From: Streptomyces sp. NBC_00539
GTDB lineage: Bacteria > Actinomycetota > Actinomycetes > Streptomycetales > Streptomycetaceae
Direction of reading: 5' to 3'
Length of the DNA: 64,000 nucleotides
NCBI RefSeq assembly: GCF_036346105.1
Contig: NZ_CP107811.1
Location: 3,600,501 to 3,664,500, forward strand
In this document: one piece after another, positions 17,330 to 25,976 of the stretch
How positions within the stretch are numbered: position 1 is the stretch's first letter
How the letters are laid out: each line of letters starts with the position of its first letter
The notes under the pieces: generated by a model
Told to the model about the DNA's origin: nothing
Seen by the model: the letters and a program-made list of their open reading frames with translations, nothing else
Databases searched by the model: none
Made by a program: the position numbers and the translations under genes

Positions 17330-18004
17330 ATGGATTCGAACGAGCGAAAGCCCGTGGGAGGGGCCGTTCCGCCGCCCGTCACGGAGCCCCGCGCCCCCGG
17401 GATCGCCGGCCTCTCCACCCCCTACCGCGTGCTCGCGGCGATGGCCCTCGGGGCGGTCGGCGTGGCCGCCTGCGCCCACCTGGCGTTCGTCTTCCTGCAC
17501 GTCGCACCGTCCAACACGGTCAGCAAACGCCACGCGGAGACCGTCGACGGCTGGATCTACCCCGAGTTCGAACAGAACTGGAAGCTCTTCGCCCCCAACC
17601 CGCTCCAGCAGAACATCGCGATCCAGGTACGCGCCCAGCTGCGGACGGCCGGCGGCGAGCTCACCACCAGTGACTGGCGCGACCTGTCCGCCGAGGACGG
17701 CGCTGCCATCCGGCACGACCCGCTGCCGAGCCACACCCGGCAGAACGAGCTCCGGCGGGCCTGGGACTTCTTCACCGGCTCCCACGACGACGACAACAAG
17801 CCGAACGGCGAACGCGGCGACCTCTCCGAGGCCTACCTGCGGCGGATCGCCGTGGCCCGGCTGGCCGGATGGCAGCACGGCGGCGACCGCATCGTACGGA
17901 TCCAGCTGCGCTCGGCGACGACGGCGGTCGCGGCGCCGAAGTGGAGCGCCGAACGCACCGACACCCAGACGTACTACCGGGAGCTGCCGTGGTGGACGCT
18001 CTGA
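17330..18004 (+). CDS. DUF5819 family membrane protein
   Basis: 224 residues with one membrane helix (about residues 31-62, VLAAMALGAVGVAACAHLAF). The conserved extracytoplasmic domain contains YPEFEQNWKLFAPNPLQQN, typical of DUF5819. Its stop codon overlaps the start of the HTTM-domain gene in another frame, and the two families commonly occur together. The HTTM domain is shared with vitamin K-dependent carboxylases, but the function of this pair is not known. The ATG is 84 bp from the PaaR-type operator of the divergent paa operon. Confidence 0.85.
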   Translation: MDSNERKPVGGAVPPPVTEPRAPGIAGLSTPYRVLAAMALGAVGVAACAHLAFVFLHVAPSNTVSKRHAETVDGWIYPEFEQNWKLFAPNPLQQNIAIQVRAQLRTAGGELTTSDWRDLSAEDGAAIRHDPLPSHTRQNELRRAWDFFTGSHDDDNKPNGERGDLSEAYLRRIAVARLAGWQHGGDRIVRIQLRSATTAVAAPKWSAERTDTQTYYRELPWWTL

Positions 18005-19146
18005 GCCGGGCGCGGGCCGCGGCCGGACGGGGGCTCGCGAGGGTCACGGGGGAGGCGCTGGGGCCGTACCAGAGTGCGGTCGTACGGATCGGCTTCGCCG
18101 GCACCTGGCTCTTCTTCCTGCTGCGCGAGTTCCCGAACCGGCACGAGCTGTACGGGCCGGACGGGCCGTGGAGCTGGGCGCTCGCGAAGCGGCTGATCGC
18201 CACGAACCACGCGTTCACGGTGCTGATGTGGTCGGACGCGACCTGGTGGTTCGAGGCGGTCTACGCCCTGTCCGTGCTCGCGAGCGCGCTGCTGGTGCTG
18301 GGCTGGCGGACGCGGGCGACGTCCGTCGTGTTCATGGTGGGGGTGCTCTCGCTCCAGAACCGCAGCGTGTTCATGGGGGACGGCGGGGACAACGTCATCC
18401 ACCTGATGGCGATCTACCTGGTACTGACGCGGTGCGCCCAGGTGTGGTCACTGGACGCGCGGCGGGCGGAGCGGGGCGGGGCGGGCCCGTGGGGGCCGGT
18501 GCTGTGGGGCGTACTGGGCGCGGTGTTCGCGTACGGGGCTCTGGCCGGGCGGTTCGACATGCTGTGGACGGCGGCGTTCGGGGCCCTGTGGGTGACCGCC
18601 GGGGTGTGGTGGCTGGCCGAGCGGTACGCCCCCGAGGGGGAGGGGCGGGCACTCCTCGACGTCCTGGCGAACCTGCTGCACAACGCGGGGATGCTGGTCA
18701 TCACGGCGGAGGTGTGCCTGATCTACGCGACGGCCGGCTGGTACAAGATCCAGGGGTCCCGCTGGCAGGACGGTACGGCGCTGTACTACCCGCTGGGGCT
18801 GGACTACTTCGCCCCGTGGCCGGGTCTGTCGGCGCTGCTGGCGGGCAGTGGGACGGTGGTCATGCTGCTGACCTACGGCACGGTGGCGGTGCAGGTCGCG
18901 TTCCCGTTCACGCTGTTCAACCGGCGGATCAAGAACGTGCTCCTGGCGATGATGATGCTGGAGCACCTCGGGATCGCGGTGGTGCTGGGGCTGCCGTTCT
19001 TCTCGCTGGCGATGATCGCGGCCGATGCGGTGTTCCTGCCGACGGCCTTCCTGGTTTGGGCCGGTTCCCGGGTGGCGCTCGTACGGGTCCGCCGCGAACG
19101 GCCCGGGCCGGTGGCGGTCGCCGAGGCGGGAGCCGTCGGGCGCTGA
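17989..19146 (+). CDS. HTTM domain-containing membrane protein
   Basis: Polytopic protein of about 385 residues with the horizontally transferred transmembrane (HTTM) domain found in vitamin K-dependent gamma-carboxylases; here the carboxylase part is absent. Typical sequences are VVRIGFAGTWLFFLLREFPNR and TAGWYKIQGSRWQDGTALYY. GTG codons at 17989 and 17992 are both possible; GGGAG at 17979-17983 gives 5 or 8 nt spacing. The start lies inside the end of the DUF5819 gene, indicating translational coupling. Confidence 0.88.
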   Translation: MVDALSRARAAAGRGLARVTGEALGPYQSAVVRIGFAGTWLFFLLREFPNRHELYGPDGPWSWALAKRLIATNHAFTVLMWSDATWWFEAVYALSVLASALLVLGWRTRATSVVFMVGVLSLQNRSVFMGDGGDNVIHLMAIYLVLTRCAQVWSLDARRAERGGAGPWGPVLWGVLGAVFAYGALAGRFDMLWTAAFGALWVTAGVWWLAERYAPEGEGRALLDVLANLLHNAGMLVITAEVCLIYATAGWYKIQGSRWQDGTALYYPLGLDYFAPWPGLSALLAGSGTVVMLLTYGTVAVQVAFPFTLFNRRIKNVLLAMMMLEHLGIAVVLGLPFFSLAMIAADAVFLPTAFLVWAGSRVALVRVRRERPGPVAVAEAGAVGR

Positions 19147-19206
19147 CGGCGTCGGTCCGCTGATGGCGCGGGAACTGCCGCTGCCGGCGGCCGGCGGGCA
19201 GGGCCG

Positions 19207-19212
19207 TAGGGT
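19207..19212 (+). promoter_or_regulatory. -10 element of a probable leaderless transcript (TrmH gene)
   Basis: TAGGGT lies 7 nt before the ATG at 19220, with no ribosome-binding site between them, fitting transcription starting at the start codon. Confidence 0.5.
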
Positions 19213-19219
19213 CGGCGGT

Positions 19220-19984
19220 ATGAGTGAGCAGCGTGGTGGGGGCGATGAGGTGGCGCGGGCCTGGCGGGAGGCCGCCGGGCGGGAGGACCTCGTGCTTCTC
19301 GACGGGTTCCACGCGCTGAAGCACGCCCTGCGCTTCGGCGCCGACGTCCTGGCCGCGATCGCCGACGACCCCGCCGCCGTTCGGGCCCTCGCCGCCGAGC
19401 TGGCCCCGGACGTGGAGGCGGAGGTGGCCCGTCTGGTCGCCGGGGCGGAGCTGCGCACGCTGCTGGGCCGCGTCCACCCCACGGGGGTCGCCGCCCTGGC
19501 GGTCAGGCCCGACCGCGCCGAGGGGCGGGCCCGCCTGGAGCGGATGCCCCGGTCCGCGCCGGTCGTCGTACTGGACAACCCCCGCAACCTCGGCAACGTC
19601 GGAGCGGTCGTCCGGCTCGCCGCCGGCTTCGGCGCCACCGGCGTCGTCACCCGCGGCGACCTCGACCCCTGGCACAGCAACGTGGTCCGCGCGGGAGCCG
19701 GACTGCACTACGCCACCACCGTCGACCGGGTGGAGCTCGACACCCTGCCCCCCGGCCCGCTGTACGCGCTCGACCCGGAGGGCGAGGACATCCGCGCCCT
19801 CACCCTCCCCGACGACGCCCTGCTCGCCTTCGGCTCCGAACGCCACGGCATCTCACCCGAGCTGCGCGCCCGGGCCGACCACCTGGTGTCCCTGCCGATG
19901 CGCCCACAGGTATCCAGCTACAACCTGGCCACCAGCGTCGCCATGACCCTTTTCCACTGGGGAGGGCCGCACGCCGGCAACTAG
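19220..19984 (+). CDS. TrmH-family (SPOUT) RNA methyltransferase
   Basis: 254 residues. The SpoU/TrmH knotted methyltransferase domain has motif 1 LDNPRNLGNVGAVVR, motif 2 FGSERHGIS and motif 3 LPMRPQVSSYNLATSVAM. The N-terminal about 110 residues resemble a substrate-recognition extension. It probably 2'-O-methylates tRNA or rRNA using S-adenosylmethionine; the target base is not predictable. It converges on paaN with 23 bp between the stop codons. Confidence 0.92.
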   Translation: MSEQRGGGDEVARAWREAAGREDLVLLDGFHALKHALRFGADVLAAIADDPAAVRALAAELAPDVEAEVARLVAGAELRTLLGRVHPTGVAALAVRPDRAEGRARLERMPRSAPVVVLDNPRNLGNVGAVVRLAAGFGATGVVTRGDLDPWHSNVVRAGAGLHYATTVDRVELDTLPPGPLYALDPEGEDIRALTLPDDALLAFGSERHGISPELRARADHLVSLPMRPQVSSYNLATSVAMTLFHWGGPHAGN

Positions 19985-20007
19985 CGCCGGCGGCGGGCCT
20001 GCGCCCA

Positions 20008-21690
20008 CTAGCGCTGGCGGCGGACCTCCACCACGCGGAAGCGGTTCGCGACGAACGCGCCGTCGCACAGCGCCGCGTTGGCCGCGGGGTTGCCGCCCGA
20101 GCCGTGGAAGTCGGAGAACGCCGCGGTCTGGTTCACGAAGACCCCACCGGTCAGGTTGAGCGACAGCTGCGCCGACTCCTCCAGGCAGACCTCCTCGATC
20201 GCCCGCTCGGTGTCCGCGGACGTCGTGTACGCGCCGACCGTCATCGCGCCCTTCTCCCGGACCGTGCGCCGCAGCAGCTCCAGCGCGTCCGCAGTGGAGT
20301 CGACCGCCACCGCGAACGAGACCGGGCCGAAGCACTCGGACAGGTACGGCGCGGAGTCGTCCGGCTTGGAGCCGTCCAGCTTCACCATCACCGGGGTGCG
20401 GACCACCGCGCCCGGGAACTCCGGGTTCGTGACTTCCCGCGAGGCCAGCGCGACCTCGCCCAGGCCGGCCGCCGCCTCCAGACGGGCCTTCACGTCCGGG
20501 TTGACCAGCGCGCCCAGCAGGGCGTTGGCCCGGGCGTCATCGCCGAGCAGGCCCCCGACGGAGGCCGCGAGGTCGGAGACGACCTCGTCGTACGTCTTGT
20601 GGCCCGCGTCCGTCTCGATGCCGTCCCGCGGGATCAGCAGGTTCTGCGGGGTGGTGCACATCTGGCCGCTGTACAGGGACAGCGAGAACGCGAGGTTCGA
20701 CAGCATGCCCTTGTAGTCGTCGGTAGAGTCGACGACGACGGTGTTGACGCCCGCCTTCTCCGTGTACACCTGCGCCTGGCGGGCGTTGGTCTCCAGCCAC
20801 TCGCCGAAGGACGTCGAACCGGTGTAGTCGATCAGCTTGATCTCGGGGCGCAGCGCGAGCGTCTTGGCGACGCCCTCGCCGGGACGGTCGACCGCCAGCG
20901 CGACCAGGTTCGGGTCGAAGCCGGCCTCGGCGAGGACCTCGCGGGCCACCTTCACCGTCAGCGCCAGCGGGAGCACGGCGCGCGGGTGCGGCTTGACCAG
21001 GACCGGGTTGCCGGTGGCCAGGGAGGCGAAGAGCCCCGGGTAACCGTTCCAGGTCGGGAAGGTGTTGCAGCCGATCATCAGCGAGATGCCGCGCGGCACG
21101 GCGGTGAAGCTCTTGCCGAGCTCCAGCGGGTCCTTCTTGCCCTGCGGCTTCGACCAGTCCGCCTGCGCCGGGACGCGGGTCTGCTCCTCGTAGGCGTATG
21201 CGATCGCCTCCAGGCCGCGGTCCTGCGCGTGGGGACCGCCTGCCTGGAACGCCATCATGAAGGCCTGGCCACTGGTGTGCATGACCGCGTGCGCGAACTC
21301 GTGCGTCCGCGCGGAGATCCGGGACAGGATCTCGATGCAGACCAGCGCACGGGTCTCGGGGCCCGCGTCCCGCCAGGCGCCCATGCCGGCCCGCATCGCG
21401 GGCAGCAGCACGTCCGGGTCGGCGTGCGGGTACTCGACGCCGAGCTCGGGGCCGTACGGGGACACCTCACCGCCGGTCCAGCCGTCGGTGCCGGGCTGGT
21501 CGAGGTCGAACCGGGTGCCGCGGACGGCTTCGAACGCCGCGAGGCCGTCGGCCGGGGCGCTCTCCCCGTAGGCCTTGGGGTGCTCGGGATGCGGGGACCA
21601 GTACGCGCGGCTGCGGATGGCCGCGAGCGCCTGGTCCAAGGTGGGCCGGTGCTTCTCGGACAGCTGGTGGACGGTGGGCTCGGCGGCCAT
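20008..21690 (-). CDS. paaN: Phenylacetic acid degradation protein PaaN (aldehyde dehydrogenase family)
   Basis: 560-residue NAD(P)-dependent aldehyde dehydrogenase of the PaaN group, the stand-alone oxidation domain for the ring-cleavage semialdehyde in phenylacetate breakdown. Family segments are ISLMIGCNTFPTWNGYPGLF, the glycine-rich IDYTGSTSFGEWLE and the catalytic-Cys segment SLYSGQMCTTPQNLLIP. The ATG at 21690 (MAAEPTVHQLSEKH) has GAGGAG about 10 nt upstream. It is divergent from the 3-hydroxyacyl-CoA dehydrogenase gene, and an exact copy of the paaA operator lies between them. Confidence 0.92.
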   Translation of the reverse strand: MAAEPTVHQLSEKHRPTLDQALAAIRSRAYWSPHPEHPKAYGESAPADGLAAFEAVRGTRFDLDQPGTDGWTGGEVSPYGPELGVEYPHADPDVLLPAMRAGMGAWRDAGPETRALVCIEILSRISARTHEFAHAVMHTSGQAFMMAFQAGGPHAQDRGLEAIAYAYEEQTRVPAQADWSKPQGKKDPLELGKSFTAVPRGISLMIGCNTFPTWNGYPGLFASLATGNPVLVKPHPRAVLPLALTVKVAREVLAEAGFDPNLVALAVDRPGEGVAKTLALRPEIKLIDYTGSTSFGEWLETNARQAQVYTEKAGVNTVVVDSTDDYKGMLSNLAFSLSLYSGQMCTTPQNLLIPRDGIETDAGHKTYDEVVSDLAASVGGLLGDDARANALLGALVNPDVKARLEAAAGLGEVALASREVTNPEFPGAVVRTPVMVKLDGSKPDDSAPYLSECFGPVSFAVAVDSTADALELLRRTVREKGAMTVGAYTTSADTERAIEEVCLEESAQLSLNLTGGVFVNQTAAFSDFHGSGGNPAANAALCDGAFVANRFRVVEVRRQR

Positions 21691-21822
21691 CAGGGACCAA
21701 CTCCTCGTTGAGCCGGGCGGGATCACGCTGGTTCACACGGTCGTTCACACAGTCACGGAGTGCGGACCGGGGGAACCGGATCGGGCAAGGGCGGGTGAAG
21801 AAGAGCAGACACGAGTTAGAGT

Positions 21823-21840
21823 AACCGAACGATCGGTCGG
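21823..21840. promoter_or_regulatory. PaaR-type operator, copy 2 (paaN / HCDH intergenic)
   Basis: AACCGAACGATCGGTCGG, the exact reverse complement of the paaA operator at 17229-17246. It lies in the divergent promoter region between paaN (start 21690) and the HCDH-tetR unit (start 21893), where one bound repressor could control both directions, including the regulator itself. Confidence 0.77.
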
Positions 21841-21861
21841 GACAAGAGGGCCCGGCAAGCC

Positions 21862-21870
21862 TGTGGATAA
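21862..21870 (-). promoter_or_regulatory. DnaA box
   Basis: TGTGGATAA, the complement of the consensus DnaA box TTATCCACA. It lies 21 bp from operator copy 2 and 22 bp before the HCDH start. A single box is not an origin; it may be a DnaA titration or regulatory site. Confidence 0.5.
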
Positions 21871-21892
21871 GTCGGTGCGGGAGGATCGGGTC

Positions 21893-23470
21893 ATGACAGC
21901 AATCGAGCGGTCCCGCACAGTGGCGGTCATCGGCGCCGGCACCATGGGACAGGGCATCGCCCAGGTCGCCCTCCTCGCAGGTCACCGCGTGCTGATCCAC
22001 GACATCGACGCCCACGCGGCCCGCGACGGCGTCCAGCAGGTCCGCGACCGCGTCGAGCGGCTGGTCGCCAAGGGCCGGCTGGAACGAGCCGGGGCGGACG
22101 AGGCGAACGGCCGGATCAATGCGGCCCAGGCCCTTTCCGAGCTGGCCGACGCAGCCCTCGTCATCGAGGCCGTCGTGGAGGACGTCACCGTCAAGCAGGG
22201 GCTCCTCGCCGCACTTGAAGGGGTGGTTTCGCCGGACGCCCTGCTGGCGACCAACACCTCCTCCCTCTCCGTCACCGAGCTCGCCGCCGGCATGGCCCAC
22301 CCCGGCCGCTTCCTCGGCCTGCACTTCTTCAACCCGGCCCCGCTGCTCCCGCTGGTCGAGGTGGTCAGCGGATTCGCCACCGACCCGGCCGCCGCCGAGC
22401 GCGCGTACGAGACCGTCCTGGGCTGGGGCAAGACGCCGGTCCGCTGCGCCGATACGCCCGGATTCATCGTCAACCGCATCGCCCGCCCCTTCTACGCCGA
22501 GGCCTTCGCGGTGTACGAGGAGCAGGGCGCGGACCCGGCGACCATCGACGCCGTGCTCCGCGAGAGCGGCGGCTTCAAGATGGGCCCGTTCGAGCTGACC
22601 GACCTGATCGGCCAGGACGTCAACGAGGCCGTCACCCGCTCGGTCTGGGACTCCTTCTTCCGCAGCCCCAAGTTCACCCCCTCGCTCGCGCAGCGCCGCC
22701 TGGTCCAGTCGGGCCGCCTCGGCCGCAAATCGGGGCACGGCTGGTTCCCGTACGGCCCGGACGCCCCGCTTGCGCAGCCGCACACCGCCGGTCCCGAGGA
22801 GGCTCCCGCCAAGGTCACCGTCGTGGGTGACCTCGGTCCGGCGGCCGGTCTGGTGGACCTGCTGGAGGAGGCGGGGATCGCCGTCACGGCGACCGGGCAG
22901 GGGGGTCCGTACATCCAGCTGCCCGGCGAGGGCCAGCTCGTGCTCGCGGACGGCAAGACCTCGGTCGAGTTCACGGACGTCGTCTACTTCGACCTCGCGC
23001 TCGACTACCGCGACGCCACCCGCATCGCGCTCTCCACCGGTGCGGACACCAGCGAGCGGACCCTCGCGGAGGCCGTCGGGCTCTTCCAGAAGCTCGGCAA
23101 GAAGGTCTCCGTCATCGGTGACGTCCCGGGCATGATCGTCGCCCGCACCGTCGCGATGCTGATCGACCTGACCGCCGACGCCGTCGCGCGCGGCGTGGCC
23201 ACCGCCGAGGACATCGACACCGCGATGCGGCTCGGCGTCAACTACCCGCTCGGCCCGTCCGCCTGGCACGAGCGCCTCGGCCGCGACTGGGCCTACGACC
23301 TCCTGCACCACCTCGACGAACGCTGCCCGGGCGGCCGGTACGCGCCCTCGCTCGCGCTGTTCAAACTCGGTTACACGGAGGACGCGGCCGAGGAGGAGGC
23401 GGCCGAGGACGAGGCCGTGCACGAGGCGGGGGCCGTGGACGGCGGCGCGGGATACGGGGGCGGCCGGTGA
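21893..23470 (+). CDS. 3-hydroxyacyl-CoA dehydrogenase (PaaH-like, two-domain)
   Basis: 525 residues. The NAD-binding Rossmann motif GAGTMGQG is at 14-21. The first dehydrogenase half contains TNTSSLSVTELA and HFFNPAPLLPLVEVV with the catalytic His region. A second C-terminal 3HCDH domain follows (about 430-515) with GMIVARTVAMLIDLTADAV. The enzyme would oxidise the 3-hydroxyadipyl-CoA-type intermediate of phenylacetate degradation (PaaH step), inferred from its place beside paaN and the shared operator. A GGGAGGA ribosome-binding site precedes the ATG. It overlaps the TetR gene by 4 bp (GTGA). Confidence 0.92.
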   Translation: MTAIERSRTVAVIGAGTMGQGIAQVALLAGHRVLIHDIDAHAARDGVQQVRDRVERLVAKGRLERAGADEANGRINAAQALSELADAALVIEAVVEDVTVKQGLLAALEGVVSPDALLATNTSSLSVTELAAGMAHPGRFLGLHFFNPAPLLPLVEVVSGFATDPAAAERAYETVLGWGKTPVRCADTPGFIVNRIARPFYAEAFAVYEEQGADPATIDAVLRESGGFKMGPFELTDLIGQDVNEAVTRSVWDSFFRSPKFTPSLAQRRLVQSGRLGRKSGHGWFPYGPDAPLAQPHTAGPEEAPAKVTVVGDLGPAAGLVDLLEEAGIAVTATGQGGPYIQLPGEGQLVLADGKTSVEFTDVVYFDLALDYRDATRIALSTGADTSERTLAEAVGLFQKLGKKVSVIGDVPGMIVARTVAMLIDLTADAVARGVATAEDIDTAMRLGVNYPLGPSAWHERLGRDWAYDLLHHLDERCPGGRYAPSLALFKLGYTEDAAEEEAAEDEAVHEAGAVDGGAGYGGGR

Positions 23471-24057
23471 CCACGGCCAGGCGGGACACGTACACCCCCG
23501 AGACGCTGCTCTCGGTGGCGGTCCAGGTCTTCAACGAGCGCGGCTACGACGGCACCTCGATGGAGCACCTCTCCAAGGCCGCGGGGATCTCCAAGTCCTC
23601 GATCTACCACCACGTGGCGGGCAAGGAAGAGCTGCTGCGGCGGGCGGTCAGCCGCGCCCTCGACGGCCTCTTCGCGGTCCTGGAGGAGCCGGGCGCGCTG
23701 CGCGGCCGCGCCGTGGAGCGGGTCGAGTACGTCACGCGGCGCACGGTGGAGGTGCTGCTGGCCGAACTGCCGTACGTCACCCTGCTGCTGCGCGTACGGG
23801 GCAACACGCGGACCGAGCGCTGGGCGCTGGAGCGCCGCCGCGAGTTCGACCACGCGGTGGCCGACCTCTTGAAGGCCGCCGCGGCCGAGGGCGACCTGCG
23901 CACCGACGTGGACAGCCGGCTCGCCACCCGCCTGCTGTTCGGCATGGTGAACTCCCTGGTCGAGTGGTACCGCCCGTACCCGGGCGCGGACCACTCCCAG
24001 CTCGCGGACGCCGTCGTCCACCTGGCCTTCGACGGGCTGCGCACGAGCACGACCTGA
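23467..24057 (+). CDS. TetR family regulator, probable PaaR
   Basis: 196 residues. The N-terminal TetR helix-turn-helix is clear (LLSVAVQVFNERGYDGTSME, then ISKSSIYHHVAGKEELL), followed by a C-terminal ligand domain. It is co-translated with the HCDH gene and downstream of operator copy 2. In corynebacteria the TetR regulator PaaR represses paa genes and responds to phenylacetyl-CoA. By position and operator type this protein is the likely local equivalent, an inference not proven by sequence. Confidence 0.88.
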   Translation: MTTARRDTYTPETLLSVAVQVFNERGYDGTSMEHLSKAAGISKSSIYHHVAGKEELLRRAVSRALDGLFAVLEEPGALRGRAVERVEYVTRRTVEVLLAELPYVTLLLRVRGNTRTERWALERRREFDHAVADLLKAAAAEGDLRTDVDSRLATRLLFGMVNSLVEWYRPYPGADHSQLADAVVHLAFDGLRTSTT

Positions 24058-24071
24058 ACGCGCGAGGCCGG

Positions 24072-24109
24072 GCCGCCACGCGGGCCGGAGTGCGGGCCGG
24101 CGTGGCGGC
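24072..24109 (+). terminator. Hairpin after the tetR gene
   Basis: GCCGCCACGC (24072-24081) pairs perfectly with GCGTGGCGGC (24100-24109) across an 18-nt GC-rich loop, starting 14 bp after the TetR stop. It has no T tract, which is common for streptomycete terminators. Confidence 0.45.
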
Positions 24110-24220
24110 TGCGCCCGGGGCGGCGCGGGCGGCACCGTCCGACGGCCGGGCCGCGCGCTGCGCCACCTGAACGGCTCCGTCCGTGCGGCGCCCGCCGCCC
24201 GTCCCCGCGACGATGGCCGC

Positions 24221-25186
24221 ATGGCCCTTGACCCGGACATCGCAGCAGTCATGCACCGCTTCGGCGTCGACGGGCCGCCGCCCGTCCCGCTGCCGGGCGC
24301 CGCCGAGAGGCGGGCCGGCCACCGCGAGTTCGTGCGGGCCCTCGCCCCCGAGGCGCCGCTGCCCGCGGGATCCGTCGCGGACGACACCCTCGCCGGGGTG
24401 CCCGTACGGATCTACCGACCGCGGCCCGCGGGCCCCGCGCCGGCCGTCGTCTACTGCCACGGCGGCGGCTTCGTCGTGGGCGACCTGGACACCCACGACG
24501 CGATCTGCCGCCGCCTGTGCCGGGACGTAGAGGCGGTCGTGGTCGCCGTCGGCTACCGGCTCGCGCCCGAGTACCCCTTCCCGGCGGCCTACGAGGACTG
24601 CCTCGCCGTCGCCCGGGACGTGGCCGGCCACCCCGAGCGCTTCGGCGGCGGCAGCGGCGTGTTCGCGCTCGCCGGGGACAGCGCGGGCGCCACCCTCGCC
24701 GCGGCCGTGGCCCTGGCCCTGCGCGACGCGGGCACGCCCGTCGCCGCCCAGCTGCTGGCCTACCCGGTCACCGACCTCACGGGCCGCGGCGGCTACCCGT
24801 CGATGGAGGAGAACGCCACCGGCTACGGGATGACCACCGCCACGATCGAGAACGACATCCTGCTGTACGTCGGCAACGACCCCGGGGCCGCCGCCGACGA
24901 CCGCGTCTCGCCGCTGCTCGCCGGGTCCCACCGGGGGCTGGCCCCGGCCGTGATCGGTGTCGGGGGCTTCGACCCGCTGCGGGACCAGGTACTGGCCTAC
25001 GCCCGCACGCTGGAGGAGGCCGGGGTCGCGGTGCGCTCGCACCTCTACCCCGGGCTCGTCCACGGCTTCATGGACTACGCCGCGGTCGTGCCCGCGGCGG
25101 CCGCCGCCGTCGCGGAACTCTTCGGCGAGCTGCGGGCACTCCTGCGGCCCGCGGCCGCTCATGCCGCTACGGCTGTTCCTCGGTGA
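24221..25186 (+). CDS. Alpha/beta hydrolase (hormone-sensitive lipase type esterase)
   Basis: 321 residues. The oxyanion motif HGGGF begins at His80, the nucleophile elbow GDSAG has Ser154, and the Asp in GGFDPLRDQ and His in YPGLVHGF complete the triad. This is the HSL family of bacterial esterases acting on short-chain esters. Its 3' end overlaps the convergent Lrp gene by 20 bp. Nothing ties it to paa metabolism except position. Confidence 0.92.
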   Translation: MALDPDIAAVMHRFGVDGPPPVPLPGAAERRAGHREFVRALAPEAPLPAGSVADDTLAGVPVRIYRPRPAGPAPAVVYCHGGGFVVGDLDTHDAICRRLCRDVEAVVVAVGYRLAPEYPFPAAYEDCLAVARDVAGHPERFGGGSGVFALAGDSAGATLAAAVALALRDAGTPVAAQLLAYPVTDLTGRGGYPSMEENATGYGMTTATIENDILLYVGNDPGAAADDRVSPLLAGSHRGLAPAVIGVGGFDPLRDQVLAYARTLEEAGVAVRSHLYPGLVHGFMDYAAVVPAAAAAVAELFGELRALLRPAAAHAATAVPR

Positions 25187-25799
25187 GCGGGGTGAGCGCC
25201 GGGCCGCCGACCGGGCCGGGATCGAGCAGGTCCGTTTCCTCGAACACCAGCAGCGTCCGCGTGGACAGGACCTCCGGGATCGACTGGAGGCGGGTGAGGA
25301 CCAGCTCGCGCAGGGTGCGGTTGTCCGGGGTGTGCACCAGCAGGAGCACGTCGAAGTCCCCGCTCACCAGGGCGATGTGCGCCGCGCCCGGCAGCTCGCG
25401 CAGCTTTTCGCGCACCGTGCGCCACGAGTTCTGGACGATCTTCAACGTGATGTACGCCGATGCGCCCTGACCTGCGCGCTCGTGGTTCACCCGGGCCGTG
25501 AAGCCCTGGATCACGCCGTCGTCGATCAGACGGTTGATCCGCGCGTAGGCATTCGCCCGGGACACGTGGACCTGCTCCGCGACCGACCGTATCGACGTCC
25601 GGCCGTCCGCCTGGAGCAGCCGCAGGATCGAGCGGTCGATCGGGTCCAGTGGCCGCGGCGGGGTGGGAGCCGCGGCGGCGGAACCGGGCGGCGGTCCGGA
25701 AGGGGCGGGCGGTGCGGGTGGTGCCGTCTTGGCCCCTCCGGGCGGGACCGGTGCGGATCCCCCGGCGGAGCCCGCCGCGGCCATTTGTTCATCCGGCAT
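25167..25799 (-). CDS. Lrp/AsnC family regulator, BkdR-like
   Basis: 210 residues. A Pro/Ala/Gly-rich N-terminal extension (about 1-48) precedes the winged helix (LDPIDRSILRLLQADGRTSI, VSRANAYARINRLIDDG) and a C-terminal RAM ligand domain. It is divergent from the E1alpha gene of the first 2-oxoacid dehydrogenase cluster. That arrangement matches BkdR, a branched-chain amino-acid-responsive regulator of bkd genes. The ATG at 25799 has a GGGAGG ribosome-binding site. It overlaps the esterase gene tail to tail by 20 bp. Confidence 0.92.
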   Translation of the reverse strand: MPDEQMAAAGSAGGSAPVPPGGAKTAPPAPPAPSGPPPGSAAAAPTPPRPLDPIDRSILRLLQADGRTSIRSVAEQVHVSRANAYARINRLIDDGVIQGFTARVNHERAGQGASAYITLKIVQNSWRTVREKLRELPGAAHIALVSGDFDVLLLVHTPDNRTLRELVLTRLQSIPEVLSTRTLLVFEETDLLDPGPVGGPALTPLTEEQP

Positions 25800-25857
25800 T
25801 GCCCACTGCCTCCCTCTCCTGGACGTCCTGCATCCATCCCAGGGCCCCGGCGCCACT

Positions 25858-25866
25858 TTGTCCACA
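25858..25866 (+). promoter_or_regulatory. DnaA box
   Basis: TTGTCCACA exactly matches the preferred streptomycete DnaA box. It is located in the lrp/E1alpha divergent promoter, 33 bp from operator copy 3. Confidence 0.55.
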
Positions 25867-25899
25867 GCCTGGAGGCGCCTGTAGCCAAATTGCGCAGAC

Positions 25900-25917
25900 A
25901 ACCGAACAATCGGTAGG
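25900..25917. promoter_or_regulatory. PaaR-type operator, copy 3 (lrp / E1alpha intergenic)
   Basis: AACCGAACAATCGGTAGG matches operator copy 2 at 16 of 18 positions, keeping the ACCGAAC...TCGGT half-sites. It lies 59 bp before the E1alpha ATG at 25977, so the paa regulator may also act on this operon. Confidence 0.6.
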
Positions 25918-25976
25918 TGAGGCGCCTCACATCCGGGGCACTCCTGCCCGCTTCCTACGAGGAGGTGTACGCCGCC

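Noticed and set aside
21862-25866. A replication origin marked by DnaA boxes
   Set aside because: Only isolated boxes several kilobases apart, without dnaA, dnaN or an AT-rich unwinding region. oriC would have many clustered boxes.
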